In this document: piece after piece, positions 19,637 to 31,253 of the stretch
Numbering within the stretch: position 1 is the stretch's first letter
How the letters are laid out: every line of letters starts with the position of its first letter
Source: Calamus simplicifolius
Lineage: Eukaryota; Streptophyta; Magnoliopsida; Arecales; Arecaceae
DNA length: 64,000 bases
Assembly (NCBI GenBank): GCA_900491605.1
Contig: UESW01005039.1
Coordinates: 342,184 to 406,183 of the forward strand
Reading direction: 5' to 3'
The notes under the pieces: generated by a model
What the model was told of the DNA's origin: nothing
Database searches by the model: none
The model's input: the letters and a program-made list of their open reading frames with translations, nothing else
Made by a program: the position numbers and the translations under genes

Positions 19637-21406
19637 TTGTTTTTGATGGCAACTGATAACTCCTCTGCTATGAATGGCGATGATCGCCGCCAAGCGACTG
19701 GGGGACCATCGCGGCGCCAGGGAATCCAGCAGTTTGTGTGGTCAGTGTCGTCGCCCTCCCTGACAAAAATCGTTGAGCTTGAACGGCTGTTCCCGTCGGT
19801 AATCCAGCTGCCCTATGAGACTATCGACAAGGAGATCAAGGACTGGCTTGCCGGAGGCTTGTTAGTTCGGAGTCTTTTCCGTTGGGTGCCTCCGGAAGCG
19901 GTGGTTCGGGAATTCCGCCGTGCTGGGATCGCTGGAGGCATCTCCTCAATCAGCCTCTCCCATCGGTTTGTCTTGATGAAATTTGAGGATCCGACAGCCA
20001 GGGATGCTGCTTTGCTTCAGCCTTGGGTTGTTAATGGACAACCCCTTGCGACTGAACCCTGGCGCCCTGATTTTGTTCCTGCGGCCGAGGCTCTGTCAAC
20101 GGCGCTGCTCTGGATCTGCCTGCCCAACCTCCCTATCGAATACTGGTCGGAGGAGGCATTGCGGTCCATTTTAGCGGTGGCCGGGGAGTTTGTTGCTCTG
20201 GATCCCTCTACAAAAGGCAAACGACGGGGAAGCTTCGCCCGTGCTGCAGTTAGGGTGGATCTCAGTCACCCTCTCCGGCCAGGTGCGCGAATCAGGGGGA
20301 CCGGCTCCCCGTTTTGGCAGCAATTCACCTACGAGCATGTCGAAGGAGTCTGCCCCCGTTGTGGATCTATTCATCTGGGTGGCCTGTGCCCCTCTTCTCC
20401 GCCGCAGTCCTCCGCCTCTGTTCCTCCACGTTTCGGTCCATGGATGATGGCGACTCGGCAACAAAAACCTCCCTCTGTTGATGAATCTGGTGGCCTTCGA
20501 TCTTCAACGACCTCGTCACTAGCCTGCGGTCAATCGCCTTCTCCGGCCCCCGGTGATGGATGGACGATTCCAAGGAAGCTTGCTCGAAGACGAAACGCTC
20601 CAGTGTCTTCGGCTAGTTTGGGGGAGGCTTCGATGCCCAGATTATCTGAAGGAGTCCCCTCATCATAGGAAGTTTACTCCGTGCCGGTTACTGTAGCCAA
20701 ACTGTCTAAAACTTTGGCACCCGACTCTAATGTTCAGAAGATCCCAATTAAATCCTCTTTGAATTCTCAATTGGATGGGTAGAAGGATAAGGAGCATTGC
20801 CTAAACTCTAATTTCAAATTCTCTATGAAGGCCCCAGCTTCAATTCATCTGGGTCCTGGCCAGGTTAAGCACTCCTTGCCATTTGGTTTTGAAACAGTGC
20901 CTCCTAAGGAAGGCTTATTGACTGAATCTGGGAGCAAGCTGGGAACAAGTACCAAAGTGGCCACTAATCCCTTTAGCCTTCGTGGATCGAATCGATGGGC
21001 CGGAGTGCCCAAGATTCGGGAGGATGCTAATCCTGTCTCCACCAAACGGGCCCGGCCAGTGGAATTTATACCACAGAAGGCAACTCCCAAAGCAGTCAAA
21101 GCTAAGGGAAAAGGCTGTGCGGGTCCTTCCCAGAAGGTGAGTGGCTCTAATCTGCCACCCCGGGATAGCGGTGATCATGATGCTACTGTCTCTATTTTGA
21201 AACAGGCAATTCAGCCTTCTTCTCATGGGTCAGGGGATATGGAGCTGTCCCAGCAGCCAGCTTCATTTGATCTGGGCATATTGTCATTGCCATCAAGCTC
21301 TGTTCAGGGAGTTGTGGCAGTGATGTCCTCTGAAGGAGGCCATACTGATATGGACATGATGGGGTCCCAAGTAGGGGGACAAGACAAACCCCAATCTGAC
21401 CAATGA
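19637..21406 (+). pseudogene. LINE ORF1, nucleic-acid-binding protein with two in-frame stops
   Basis: ORF1 of plant L1 elements binds the element RNA. The first 343 codons hold a DUF4283-like region (ISLSHRFVLMKFEDPTARDA, then LLQPWVVNGQPLATEPWRPD and LPNLPIEYWSEEALRSI) followed by a Cys/His cluster, CPRCGSIHLGGLC. That cluster is one residue shorter between Cys and His than the usual CX2CX4HX4C. The frame then meets TAG at 20666-20668 and TAG near 20780, but stays otherwise open in the same frame to 21406 (TGA), with a Pro/Ser-rich, low-complexity C-terminal part. Both stops fit CAG to TAG changes. Start chosen at the ATG of 19637 (Met-Ala-Thr at codon 4 is an alternative). Confidence 0.8.
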
Positions 21407-24400
21407 AGATTCTTATATGGAATGTCCGAGGAGCCTCGAAACCCTCATTTCACTCCTCGTTTAGTCGGCTTCTGCAGCTACATCATTTTGATATTTGTAT
21501 TCTTCTGGAAACTCACCTGTCGGGACCTAGTCTTCTTCGATTCCGGCACCGGGTTTCTCGGTCTTGGGGTTCCTATGCTGTGAACTCCAATGGTCTTTCT
21601 GGGGGTATTCTGGCACTATGGCGGACCCCATCCATTCGTGTTGATGCTTTCCACTATTGTCGTTAGCAGGTCGCCTTGGTTGTTTCCGAAGGGACTGCTT
21701 CTCCTTGGCTGCTTCTGGGTGCTTACGCCAGCACAGACTATCGGGAGCGACGCTGCCTGTGGGCTGAGATTATCACACTCCTCGATCAGGGCTTTCCTAC
21801 TCTTGTTGCTGGTGATTTTAATTGTATCGTGAATGCTTAAAAAAAGCATGGCGGTCTCTGATTTGTTGATACTCCGAACTCTAGTGAGTTTCGCTCTTTC
21901 ATCTCCTCTGCGGGTCTTTTGGATCTGGGATTCTCGGGGCCGCAGTTTACTTGGTGCAACAACCGTCAAGGCTCTGCCCGTGTGTGGGAGCGTCTGGATA
22001 GGGCTATGGCCTCCTCAGGATGGCTTCAACATTTTCCTCGTGCTACCACCACTCATCTTCCGCGGATTGCTTCAGACCATTGCCCTTTACTTATATCTAC
22101 CGATCCGTCCTTTATCTGTCGGGGACCGTTTTGGTTTGAGCAGCTTTGGACTTGCTATCCTTCTGCTCGAACTCTGATTCACCAGGTCTGGCGTATGGCG
22201 GTCAGAGGGAGCTCTACCTATCGGTTATCACGACGTCTGGATCTAGTGAAGCGACGACTCCGGAGATGGCATGGTAGGGAGGTGGGGGACCTGCAGCAGC
22301 GGGTGCAGTCTGTTGAAGCTGATATTACTTATCTTCAGTCTAAGGAGGATCGGGATGGTGGTCTCTCTTTGATTGATCTTCAGTCTCTCAGGCAGAGCTT
22401 GACCTTGCACCACAGGTTACTCAGCCAGCAGGAGATTTTTTGGCGCCAGCGATCTCGGATCCAGTGGCTTCAGGAGGGTGACCGAAATACTAGATTCTTT
22501 CACCAGGCTACTTTGGCTCGTCGTGCAGCCAATCGGATTCGCCGTATTAGCGACGAGGACGGACATATCTTTGAGGATGATGACGCTGTTCAGGAGCATA
22601 TATCTCAATTTTTTCAGACCCGTTGGTCGGAGCAGGTCGGCGGAGGATCTCCTTGTTCTCCTGTCTCACAGTCTGCTAAGGTTACTGATGCTGATAATGG
22701 TAATCTTACGGCGGTTCGATCGGCAGTTTGGGCTTTGGGGCTTGATAAGGCTCCAGGACCAGATGGCTTTCCGCCTTTTTTCTTTCGACACTACTGGGAT
22801 ATTGTAGGGCAGGATGTTGTCTCAGCTATCCAGTCTGTGTTCTCTTCGAGATCCATTCCTCGGGACTGGCAACGAACATACATTGCCCTTATCCCTAAGC
22901 GTTTGGATGCTTTGCTCCCCAGCACTATCGACCCATTAGCCTATGCACGACCTTATACAAAGTTTGTGCCCGTCTTTTGGTCACTCGGATGCAGGGTATC
23001 ATACCACGGCTGATCTCACCTGAGCAAGGGGCTTTCATCCGGGGCTGCAGCATTACCGATAATGCCCTTATTGCCCAGGAGTTCATGTTTGATCTTCAGC
23101 GGGCGGCAGACACAGATTAATGGCTGTGAAGTTGGATATGGAGAGAGCTTATGATCGGATCAGCTGGACATTTCTTAGACAGACGCTTCAGGATTTTGGC
23201 TTTGCTGATCTCTTCATTGAGTGGATTATGGCTTGTGTTCAGTGGCCTACCTTCTCTATCCTGATCAATGGTAGCCCGACCGGCTTCTTTCCCTCTGCTA
23301 TGGGTCTTCGCCAGGGATGCCCCCTCTCGCCCTTTTTGTTTATCCTATGTGCTGATGATCTCTCCCGCAGTTTTGCTCAGGCTGTTGGTGTGCGTCAGTT
23401 ACAGCCGTACATGCCAGGGCCCGATGGTCCCCCTCTCTCACACCTGCTCTTTGCGGATGATTGTATCCTGCTTAGCCCTGCTACTATTCAGAATGCGACG
23501 GCCTGCTCAGCTATTCTACAGTCTTATTGTCAGGCTTCTGGCCAGCTTATTAATGTGCAGAAATCTATCCTATGTTTTAGCCCATCTACGCCATAGCGTC
23601 ATCGTGCTGCCATCTCCCAGTTATTTGGGATTTCGACGACATCTGACCATATGTCTTATCTTGGGATCCCTATTACCGGGCGGAGTCCTCGTCAGCACGA
23701 CTTTCGGACCCTCGAGCGATGGATTACTGATAGATTGGACAGATGGCAGGTTTCTGGCCTTTTCATGATGGGGCGTGTTACTCTGCTCCGATCTATCCTT
23801 ACCTCACTCCCTCTGTACACTTTGTCCAATGCTCTGATCCCCATCTCTTGCCTTCGACGGATAGAGTCGGTTTCGTGCATTCTTATGGGGATCGACGCAG
23901 GGAGGTCATGGCCTTCATCTTCTGTCTTGGGAGATGGTTTGTTTGCCTATTCGTGAGGGCAGCTTGGGGATTCAGTCTTTGGTGGTCCGCAGACAGGTCC
24001 TTATTGCTCGGCATGCCACCAGATTCCTCCTGGAACCTCATTGCTTTTGGAGCTCTGTTATGCGTGGCAGATATGGAGGCTGGACTTCTGAGACGATCTC
24101 CCGTATCCCACGTGGTTGTTCCTTCATGTGGAGAGCTATTTGCCAGGTTGCCCCCACTATTATGTCTGACATTCATTGTATGGTTGGGGATGGGAGATCT
24201 ATAAATGTTACTCATGACACCTGAATAGCGGACCTTCCGTTTGCGCGGTGGCCGACATTCCTAAGCTCTGAGGTTGGACCTTTGATGTCTGTTTCTGCTC
24301 TGATTAGCCAGCACTCTAATGCTTGGCATGTTCCCACGGTGTCACGGTTTTTTGGAGGTGAGCTAGTGCAAAGGATCCTTGCTACCCCGCTTGTCTCCTC

Positions 24401-25517
24401 TGCAGCTTCTGATACCAGAGTCTGGCGTGGCTCCTGCCTTCCTCGTGCTTCACTAGAGATCTGATTGATTGCATCTGCCCTCGGTCTGCGGGTCTCGATG
24501 ATGTGGCTTGGATCTGGCGCTTGCCCTGTCACCCCAGGATCCAGCTTTTTTATGAAACTAAGGTAGGATCGCCTTCCTACCTGTTCCCTTCTGGCTGGGC
24601 GCGGCCTCAACATTAGCCTCTCCGATATGTGGGCTCCAGGATGAGACAGTTGAGCATGCCCTATTTACCTATTCCTATGCCTCCCAGATTTGGTTGCATC
24701 TTCGATACAGTCCTTGGACGACGGAGGAGGGACCCGGCCGACGGGTTCTATTGCATGCTGTTCACACAGCTGTCCAGAGCGGCCGATGCTTCCAGGGTGT
24801 GTATCTAGCTTATTTGGCTTATCAGATATGGCTGACCCGTGATCAGATCGTCTTCGCTGAGGGTACGGCCTCGACACAGACTATTATCTGCACTGCCAGC
24901 TTCCTTGCTACGGAATATCTTCGCTCTGATTTGGATAGTCACTCTGACAGACTGGGCATCTGGGACTCCCCTGCTGCTTCGGCAGCGCACCGTACTACGG
25001 TCTTTATTGCCTGGGAGCCCCATCACCTGGTTATGTCAAAGTGAAATTTTGATGGTTCTGTAACGGATCGCATTGCTGGATCTGGATTTATTATCAGGGG
25101 GCCTGAGGGTGAGCTGCTAGCGGCTGGCGGCATGGTTCTCTTGACATTTTGGTTCCCATGGCAGAATTGCAGGCTGCGTGGGCTGGCATAATCTACGTTG
25201 TTCGCATCTTGCGTTCGTGCCGGGTGGTTATTGAGGGAGATTCTATTACGGTCATTCGGTGGATTCGACGGGCTCCTGATCTTTGTCCCTCCTACAACCC
25301 TTTGATTAGTGATATATGGGATATGCTTCAGTCCAGCTATGATCCTTTGATTCGACATGTCTACAGAGAAGCTAACGCTGCAGCTGATTGGGTTGCCTCG
25401 GCTGCAGCTCGCCATTCTGATCAGTGGGAATGGCACCCTGGTGACCCTTATCCGGTTATTTTGGAGCAAATTTTGTATTCCGATATTTCGGGGTTGACTC
25501 ACCCCAGAGTGGTGTGA
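21403..25517 (+). pseudogene. LINE ORF2, endonuclease-reverse transcriptase-RNase H, broken
   Basis: The ATG overlaps the ORF1 stop (ATGA). The N-terminus reads MKILIWNVRGASKPS, typical of the L1 endonuclease, with LETHLSG and later ERLDRAMAS and SDHCPLL. The RT region has LGLDKAPGPDGFPPFFFRHY, then KLDMERAYDRISW, GLRQGCPLSPFLF and the catalytic LLFADDCILL (near 23450). Zinc-type and RNase H regions follow: FDGS (near 25050), MAELQAAW (near 25157) and IEGDS (near 25235) carry the expected acidic residues. Damage: TAG 21664-21666, TAA and TGA near 21840-21870, frameshifts near 22930 and 23120, TAG 23594-23596, more shifts after 23900, and a Trp-to-stop TGA near 25043. Too many lesions for activity. 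Confidence 0.85.
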
Positions 25518-25540
25518 TCGCCCGCTTGTAACAAAAAAAA

Positions 25541-25850
25541 AAGTTTGATTGGAATCAATTGAATGACTTAAATCTAATAAAAAATATCTAGGTCCACATT
25601 GGAATTAGAAAGAAAAAAATTAGATCTATAATTGAAAATTAGAAATCCAACAATCTTTCTATAATGAAACATATAATAGTTGATTAAAAAAAATACTCAA
25701 ACATTTCAAATATAATTAAAGGATTGCCTACTTCAATAAATTTTTTGGATAATATATTTTTTATACTGTACAAGAGTCTGGCCATAATTTTAAAGAATAG
25801 ACTAATGATAAACTTAGAAACATTGTAAAAAAATTAATTTATTAAAAAAA
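25541..25850. repeat. Right target-site duplication of LINE and rest of split tandem unit
   Basis: Begins with the right 21-bp duplication (25541-25561). It continues with sequence matching 18985-19290: TAATAAAAAATAT, TTAGAAAGAAAAAAAT, TCAAATATAATTAAA, GATTGCCTACTTCAATAAA and ACAAGAGTCTGGCCAT. Confidence 0.7.
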
Positions 25851-26219
25851 TCAAATGTTTCAATATAACAAAATGAAAGGAAAAGAGACTAATTTAGGTC
25901 AAGGAGACTAATTTAGGTCAAGATTCATCAACTAGATTGGGAAATGTGTTTTGGAGAAAAGAAGATCAATAGAGATTTAATTCAAAATTTCTAACCATAT
26001 TGATTTAGGTCTGAATTACATTAGCTATATTTTGGATTGAATCAAACTTTAACTATGACTGTATTTAGCATTGCCATGGTATCTTTTTTTAAAAATAAAA
26101 ATAAAATTTTTATTTTTATTTTTTATAGACCTAACAATAGAAACATGTTTAGTAATTATTATTTTTTTTTTTTTAAAAAATAAAAAGAAATAATAGGAAA
26201 GCTTATGGCAACAAGAGAT
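25851..26219. other. AT-rich spacer, no gene seen
   Basis: Contains a small direct repeat (GGAGACTAATTTAGGTCAAG, partly twice, near 25887-25921) and T/A runs near 26090-26180. Confidence 0.4.
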
Positions 26220-26519
26220 AGAGTGTTCAAAACCATCCAACCACAAACAAACCTTTGATTCCATCCATGGCGGCGATCATCGCTATGTCCTCCTTGAGTT
26301 GCTGTGTCACTTCCAAGGCCCAGGCATATCGAGTTGTTGAGCACCTCGAGAGTCGTCAAGATTGGGGCAATCCCTTGTCCCCAATTGCTTAGCACATACA
26401 CCCATCACATTGACTCCAGCGAACTCATCAGTGATCTTTCCAACGAGGCTACCGATGGCCTTTGTCAATGATGGTGGGGATAAGAGAGTTTGCATCGCTG
26501 CAGTGATCGGATACTCCAT
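26220..26519 (-). pseudogene. Possible gene fragment, unknown protein
   Basis: From ATG at 26519 (context CCATGG on the minus strand) 70 codons read MEYPITAAMQTLLSPPSLTK, then AIGSLVGKITDEFAGVNVMG, ending at 26307. After a shift of frame the same strand gives a plausible coding continuation (WALEVTQQLKEDIAMIAAMD, then GIKGLFVVG) to about 26225. Composition is less AT-rich than the surroundings and looks coding. I do not recognise the family. A two-frame relic of a real gene is likely, but chance cannot be excluded. Confidence 0.35.
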
Positions 26520-27399
26520 GGTTTGGAGGGGAGGAAGATAATTGGGGAGGGATGGGAGAAATTAACAAGTCCATCATTGGAGATTATAGAATTAAAGCTC
26601 AATGAATTCATTTATGGCCTCATGCAGTGAAAATTAGACTTGTTTATTCTTCTACTTTATGCCTGGCACATACTTTAATTTTTATATTTCTTTTACACTT
26701 AAAAAGTCTAAAAGAATTTTGAGAAATTTACTATTTATTATCCAATTGACAACTTCCTTGCTCCAGCTATTTAATCCTGATATTAATGATATTGATTTCA
26801 TTTTATCTAATATAAAAATAGTAATATATAAAAAGCGTTGCTTTCCAAGAACAAATCAAACTTTGATGAGCTATTATTAAACAAGGCAGCTTTCATAAAT
26901 CAAGTTTATCACTATGGAACCTTAGCCACTGAAAATGCCATTCTTCGAACAACATGCTAGAACAACCCAAAGGACATAGCGAGCCTCATATTATATTCAA
27001 TGGCAACCCTAAAGGACATAGCGACATGGGTGCAGACGGGTTGATTGACCCATGCCTAACATAGTCCTGTCTTGATTGGGCCTAGTCTGGTCTCTTTTTT
27101 TTTAGGACTTGAGACTTACTTTGTCAAGGAGGTTGGAGACAACTGATTGGAGCCATGAGCCATCCAACTATGATTAGGGGATTGGGGGACTCGACCGAGA
27201 TGGTTGGATAGTCTTCAGGCCGCTCATATGCTACTTAAAAATTACTATAACCAGGTATATGCCCATGCAATGCTCCGGCATTGATCTAATTTAAATTTAA
27301 AAAATAAAAATAAAATAAAACATTTCTTTCTCTCTTTATCTTCAATAAGAAGGAAAAAAATTTTAATTTTTGAGAAAGAATAGAGAAAAATGAGTAACT
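26520..27399. other. Intergenic, no gene seen
   Basis: AT-rich. AAAGGACATAGCGA occurs twice within 50 bases (near 26971 and 27012). No recognisable coding sequence or element ends. Confidence 0.4.
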
Positions 27400-27960
27400 C
27401 CTATTCTCCTTTTTTTTTTTTTTAATTTCTTCTTTCTTCCAAACAAAAAATTTATTATTCTTTTCCCTTCCCTTGCACTTGTTAGCTTTATCCAAATAGA
27501 CACTAAAAGTCAACATGCGAAAAGTAGCCACAAAGTGAAAACTTGAGGGCTTTCTATAGCGGAGAGTATTTTTTAAAAACTTTTTAATAGAGAACAAAAA
27601 ATAGGATTTTGTGTTCAATTTTTTTAAAAAAATAAAATTTAAAACTATGTTTTCTTGTTTTCTAAATATACAACATGGTTGGAAAATATCTTCGAATTGT
27701 TATTTATTATTTTTTTCAAAATAAAGCATTATTTTCTCTATATTTTCTGCAGCATATCTTCATTGCCCATTACTTATACCACCAAGCACCCTTTATCATC
27801 CATCACCACCGCTGCTATAATCGTCACCACCACCATATCACCATCATCCACTATCCTCACTATCACCATCATACCTCCACCATATACCATCAGTGCTATG
27901 ATCACTACCACCATATCTCTACTATGGCCATCTTTCTCCTCCACCATAATCCTTTGCCAC
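27400..27960. repeat. Dispersed AT-rich repeat, copy B
   Basis: Second copy of the repeat at 2440-2990, with the same order of landmarks (ATAGACACTAAAA, AAAGTGAAAACTTGAGG, AACTTTTTAATAGA, AATAGGATTTTGT, AAAACTATGTTTTCT, AAAATAAAGCAT) and the same CAT/CAC-rich end. It has small insertions and deletions but is clearly colinear. The frames translated from the triplet-rich end are artefacts. Confidence 0.75.
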
Positions 27961-28229
27961 ATGGTTGGTCCTCTCACATGCAGCAGAAAATCTCCTTCTT
28001 TAGCTTCTAATTTGGTCAGGTTTGATTTGGTTGGTTTTGAGAAGATCTGGAAGAATGGTTGGATCTATTTTGTAGGTTCTATTTTTTGAAGTTCCTTCCC
28101 CTTAGGTTTGATATGGAAGGATTGAAAGAATTTTAACCTAACTTAGATTTATTTTGGGTCTAAAATCAGACCTTTACTTCTTCTTTAATCCGAACTGAGT
28201 TGATAACATCTGTCAGGATTAAGAAGCTT

Positions 28230-28520
28230 TGCTTATAACTTAGCTCTCATGAAAAGTTTTGACTAGGATGGAGGAAGGGAGTCAACTAAGACTTGGAACT
28301 TATAGCTCTTAGAGAACTTACATCCAGCCAACTTAGTCTTTCGAAGGAGGTCTTGAAATTCATGGATTTGGATACCTATGGCTTTAAATTCTATCATTGT
28401 ATACTTTCGAAACTTTGATATGGTGAATTGGTATAGATCGATATCATCCATCTTATACCTAACCTTAAGGGCATTTCATATTTCTTTAGCAGTTTTATTA
28501 GGAAGGTAAGTATCATAAAA
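28230..28520 (-). pseudogene. Copia gag fragment (UBN2-type)
   Basis: The minus strand reads YLPNKTAKEI, then a TGA in place of the expected Trp, then NALKVRYKMDDIDLYQFTIS, KFRKYTMIEFKAIGIQIHEF and SKSYKFQVLVDSLPPSW. This follows the plant copia gag pattern, including the conserved LPPSW ending. It is isolated from any protease or integrase. Confidence 0.7.
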
Positions 28521-28797
28521 ACTATAAAAAAGGGCACTAAGTATTCTATGTTTACAATGAAAATTTATTTTTTAGGAGTTTTTATGTTTGAAGTAGAAGA
28601 TGCTGTCTCAACCGATTTCAGCTAGAGGGACTTGGTTGAGAACCGAATTTTGGAAGATGGTTTAAGATTAGAAAATTTTATTACTGAAAGTAATCCTAAA
28701 GTAGTTAGTATCTCACTTGGCTTTATCATCTACTAAAGAAGGACTATTAATTTTCTTTTGGTTTGATGCCACTAAGGTCATTAAAAGCCATTTTATA

Positions 28798-29388
28798 GGG
28801 AGCTTCTAAATACACCGCAAAAATTGCTCTCCATACCCTCAAATTTTTAAAAAATTTTAAATTCGGAGGTGTGGAAAGCAATTTTCTCTCTACATCCAAA
28901 AAAAATCCTAAACTATCCCTCTCCCTCACTCCATTCGGCCGCTCCCCTCCTCCCTTCCTTCTTTCTCTTTCTTCTCCTTCCCTGACTAGCAACGGCGGCA
29001 GTTTCCTCTCTGGTAGCGAGCGACGGTAGCAACTTCCCACTGGACAAGAGACAAAAAAATGATAGTAATTAAAAAAAAACAAATCAGACCCCTCCTCCAT
29101 CCTTCCCTCACCAACCTTATCGTCCCAAAAAGGCCCAACCATCCTTTTCCATCCGCTTTCCTTTTTTCATCATTTTTTAAATTTATCATGTTTGGCTTCT
29201 CTGTTTGGCCAACAGGGCCGAACAGAGGCCCTTTATTCGGCCCTTATGGATGGAAGAGGGGTTTGTTCAGGATGGAGTGTGAAAATTTTTTTTGAGGGTA
29301 TAACGATCATTATGTAATGGGGCAAATTGGGTATTTTTTTAAAGTATGGGTGTGGAGAGTAATTTTTTTGGTGTATTTAGAAGCTCCC
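28798..29388. mobile_element. Mutator-type MITE, 591 bp, with 9-bp target duplication
   Basis: Left end GGGAGCTTCTAAATACACC; right end is its reverse complement (GGTGTATTTAGAAGCTCCC). The inverted repeat continues imperfectly for about 40 bases (GCTCTCCATACC against ACTCTCCACACC). The flanks are a perfect 9-bp duplication, CATTTTATA, at 28789-28797 and 29389-29397. A 9-bp duplication and long inverted ends are the signature of Mutator-like elements. No transposase is encoded; the frames inside are not family-like, although the middle is less AT-rich. Confidence 0.9.
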
Positions 29389-29450
29389 CATTTTATATGA
29401 GATGAGTTATTTAGTTGATTCTATACAATACCAACTTCAGGATTTAGCCT

Positions 29451-31253
29451 TATAGTTTGAGTTATATTTTTTAAAATATGGCTTTCAAATAATTTTTTGA
29501 TTTTTTAATTTAAATTTTAATGCAGTAATTTAAATCTAAAAATTTATTGCAACAAAGAATACTAACCACTAAAGAAACTTAATTCAAAAAATTTAAAATT
29601 CAATTAGAATTTTAAAATGTTTTGAGTTTTTTGGAATTTTAAAACTAAATTTTTAATTTCAAAATTGAAAATTTTAACTCTACAATTAAAGCAGCAGCAA
29701 ATAAATTCAAATTTTAACTTTCTGTTTTTGCACACATATCAAAGCTAGGATAATTTTTTTAAAAAAAATTGCATGAATTTTAAAGCAGTTAAAAAGTGGT
29801 TTTAAAAATCAAAAATACATTCTGCATAGTTTTCAAAGAATATAAAAGATCAAATTTTGAAAAAATAATTTTTTTATGATATTAAAACTGAATTTGTTTT
29901 TTTTTTAACTATTTTTTCAAGCAAAAAGTAGTTGTGCATGTGCTTTAGTGTAGAACATAAATTTTTAACAAAAAATTTCTAGTATTATTTTTAAAGTAGA
30001 AAAAATGATATTCAAATTTGCACTAATTCAAAGCAGGATATTTTTTTAGATGTGCAATAATGGTAATTTAAAGTGAATTTTCTAGCAATTTCTGGTGAAG
30101 AAAAATTAGACCTTGAACTATTGGATGCAAAGCCCAAAAGTTTCTAGAAATCTTTGTAAAAAAATAAAAAATAAACTACGATAATAAGTTTTAAAATAGG
30201 ATAAAAAAGAATAAGACTGAATCAAGGCACGTTAAATATTACTCTAAAGACTAATTTTTATCGCATCGTACATATTTTAAGTGAATTATTCTTAAGATAC
30301 ATAGTTTGATCCAAACCTTCTTTCACTATTTAGAAGCTTCTTCAAATGTCCAACAACTTAGATACTCAAAATATTTGAACAAAGAAACTTTGTGAAAGAA
30401 AGGATATATATTAGGCCTTGGACCTAAAGCCTATTTGTAGGCTTAGTCTAATAGTCATAAAATCAATTTCTTTGCTCGATCGATAGTTGTGTGAGACATT
30501 CATGATTGATTAAAATTCCATTTGGGTGTGACATTCCATTTTAAAAAGATTTCAAACATCGGGCGGCATGCTTATGAAATCAGTTTCAGACTATATTTTC
30601 TTTTAATCATTAAATGCCTAAGTGATGTTTGTTATTTTTGCCCATTAACACATGAAATCATGGCAACTATTGTAATAACCCGAATGCATAGTCCTTATCA
30701 TATGAAAGGAGGAAAGATTATAATGCCTGCATACATTGTCTCACCTCACATGAAAAAAAATGGTTTGAAGAGTTATAACTTAAATTTATTTGCTATCAAT
30801 TAATTTACATTCAAGTACTTATGGCCATATGGATTCGATCAGCTAGTTAATTAGACTAGCATTAGCAGATGAGCTTGGCAGGTTACAAATAGTATTAAAA
30901 CCGATTTAAATATGCAAAAATCAATGGTATAATAAAGCCATTTTTATAGCACTAATGATTTTATCAAAAAAATTATTTTTTTATATTTTTTTGTTAGGTG
31001 AAGCATTTAATTATTTGTAAAGGTAGGTCAAAACATGCTAAGAGGCTAGCTCAAGGCTTCTGAGAATCAATAACTAGGATAGGATGGCTCGAGTCTACCA
31101 GGCTTGCCTCTAATGGCAGAGTGTTCGCCCTGGTCTAAGGAGGGCACCTTTGGAACCTTAACGATCGTCCTGATCGCTCTGTGTTCCTACCTTTGAAGAA
31201 GGCCATGACCCTTTTTTCGCAGAGACCGAGTCTCCTTGGACTAGGCACCTCTC
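29451..31253. other. AT-rich spacer, no gene seen
   Basis: Very AT-rich from 29451 to about 30300, then mixed. The 93-codon frame at 30522-30803 has no family resemblance. The last 150 bases (31085-31253) are less AT-rich and form the left part of the site where the next copia element landed. Confidence 0.45.

Larger units (their letters stand above)
19519..25540 (+). mobile_element. L1-type plant LINE, full length but defective
   Basis: About 6 kb, bounded by a 21-bp near-identical duplication and ending in an A-run, both hallmarks of target-primed insertion. ORF1 (19637-21406) and ORF2 (21403-25517) overlap by ATGA. ORF2 carries endonuclease, reverse transcriptase, a zinc-binding RT-associated region and RNase H, the layout of plant L1 elements. 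A 5' untranslated region of about 118 bases precedes ORF1. Several in-frame stops and frameshifts make it inactive. It landed inside a tandem repeat, splitting one unit into 19360-19518 and 25541-25850. Confidence 0.9.
28230..29450 (-). mobile_element. Ty1/copia remnant (gag), split by a MITE
   Basis: A minus-strand copia gag fragment lies at 28520-28230. Upstream of it on that strand the probable gag start MAFNDLSGIKPKEN reads from 28791. A 591-bp MITE (28798-29388) sits directly before that start. Beyond the MITE the sequence near 29425 (TTGGTATTGTATAGAATC, minus strand) could be a decayed primer-binding site. No pol, and no LTR pair, is visible. Confidence 0.6.
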
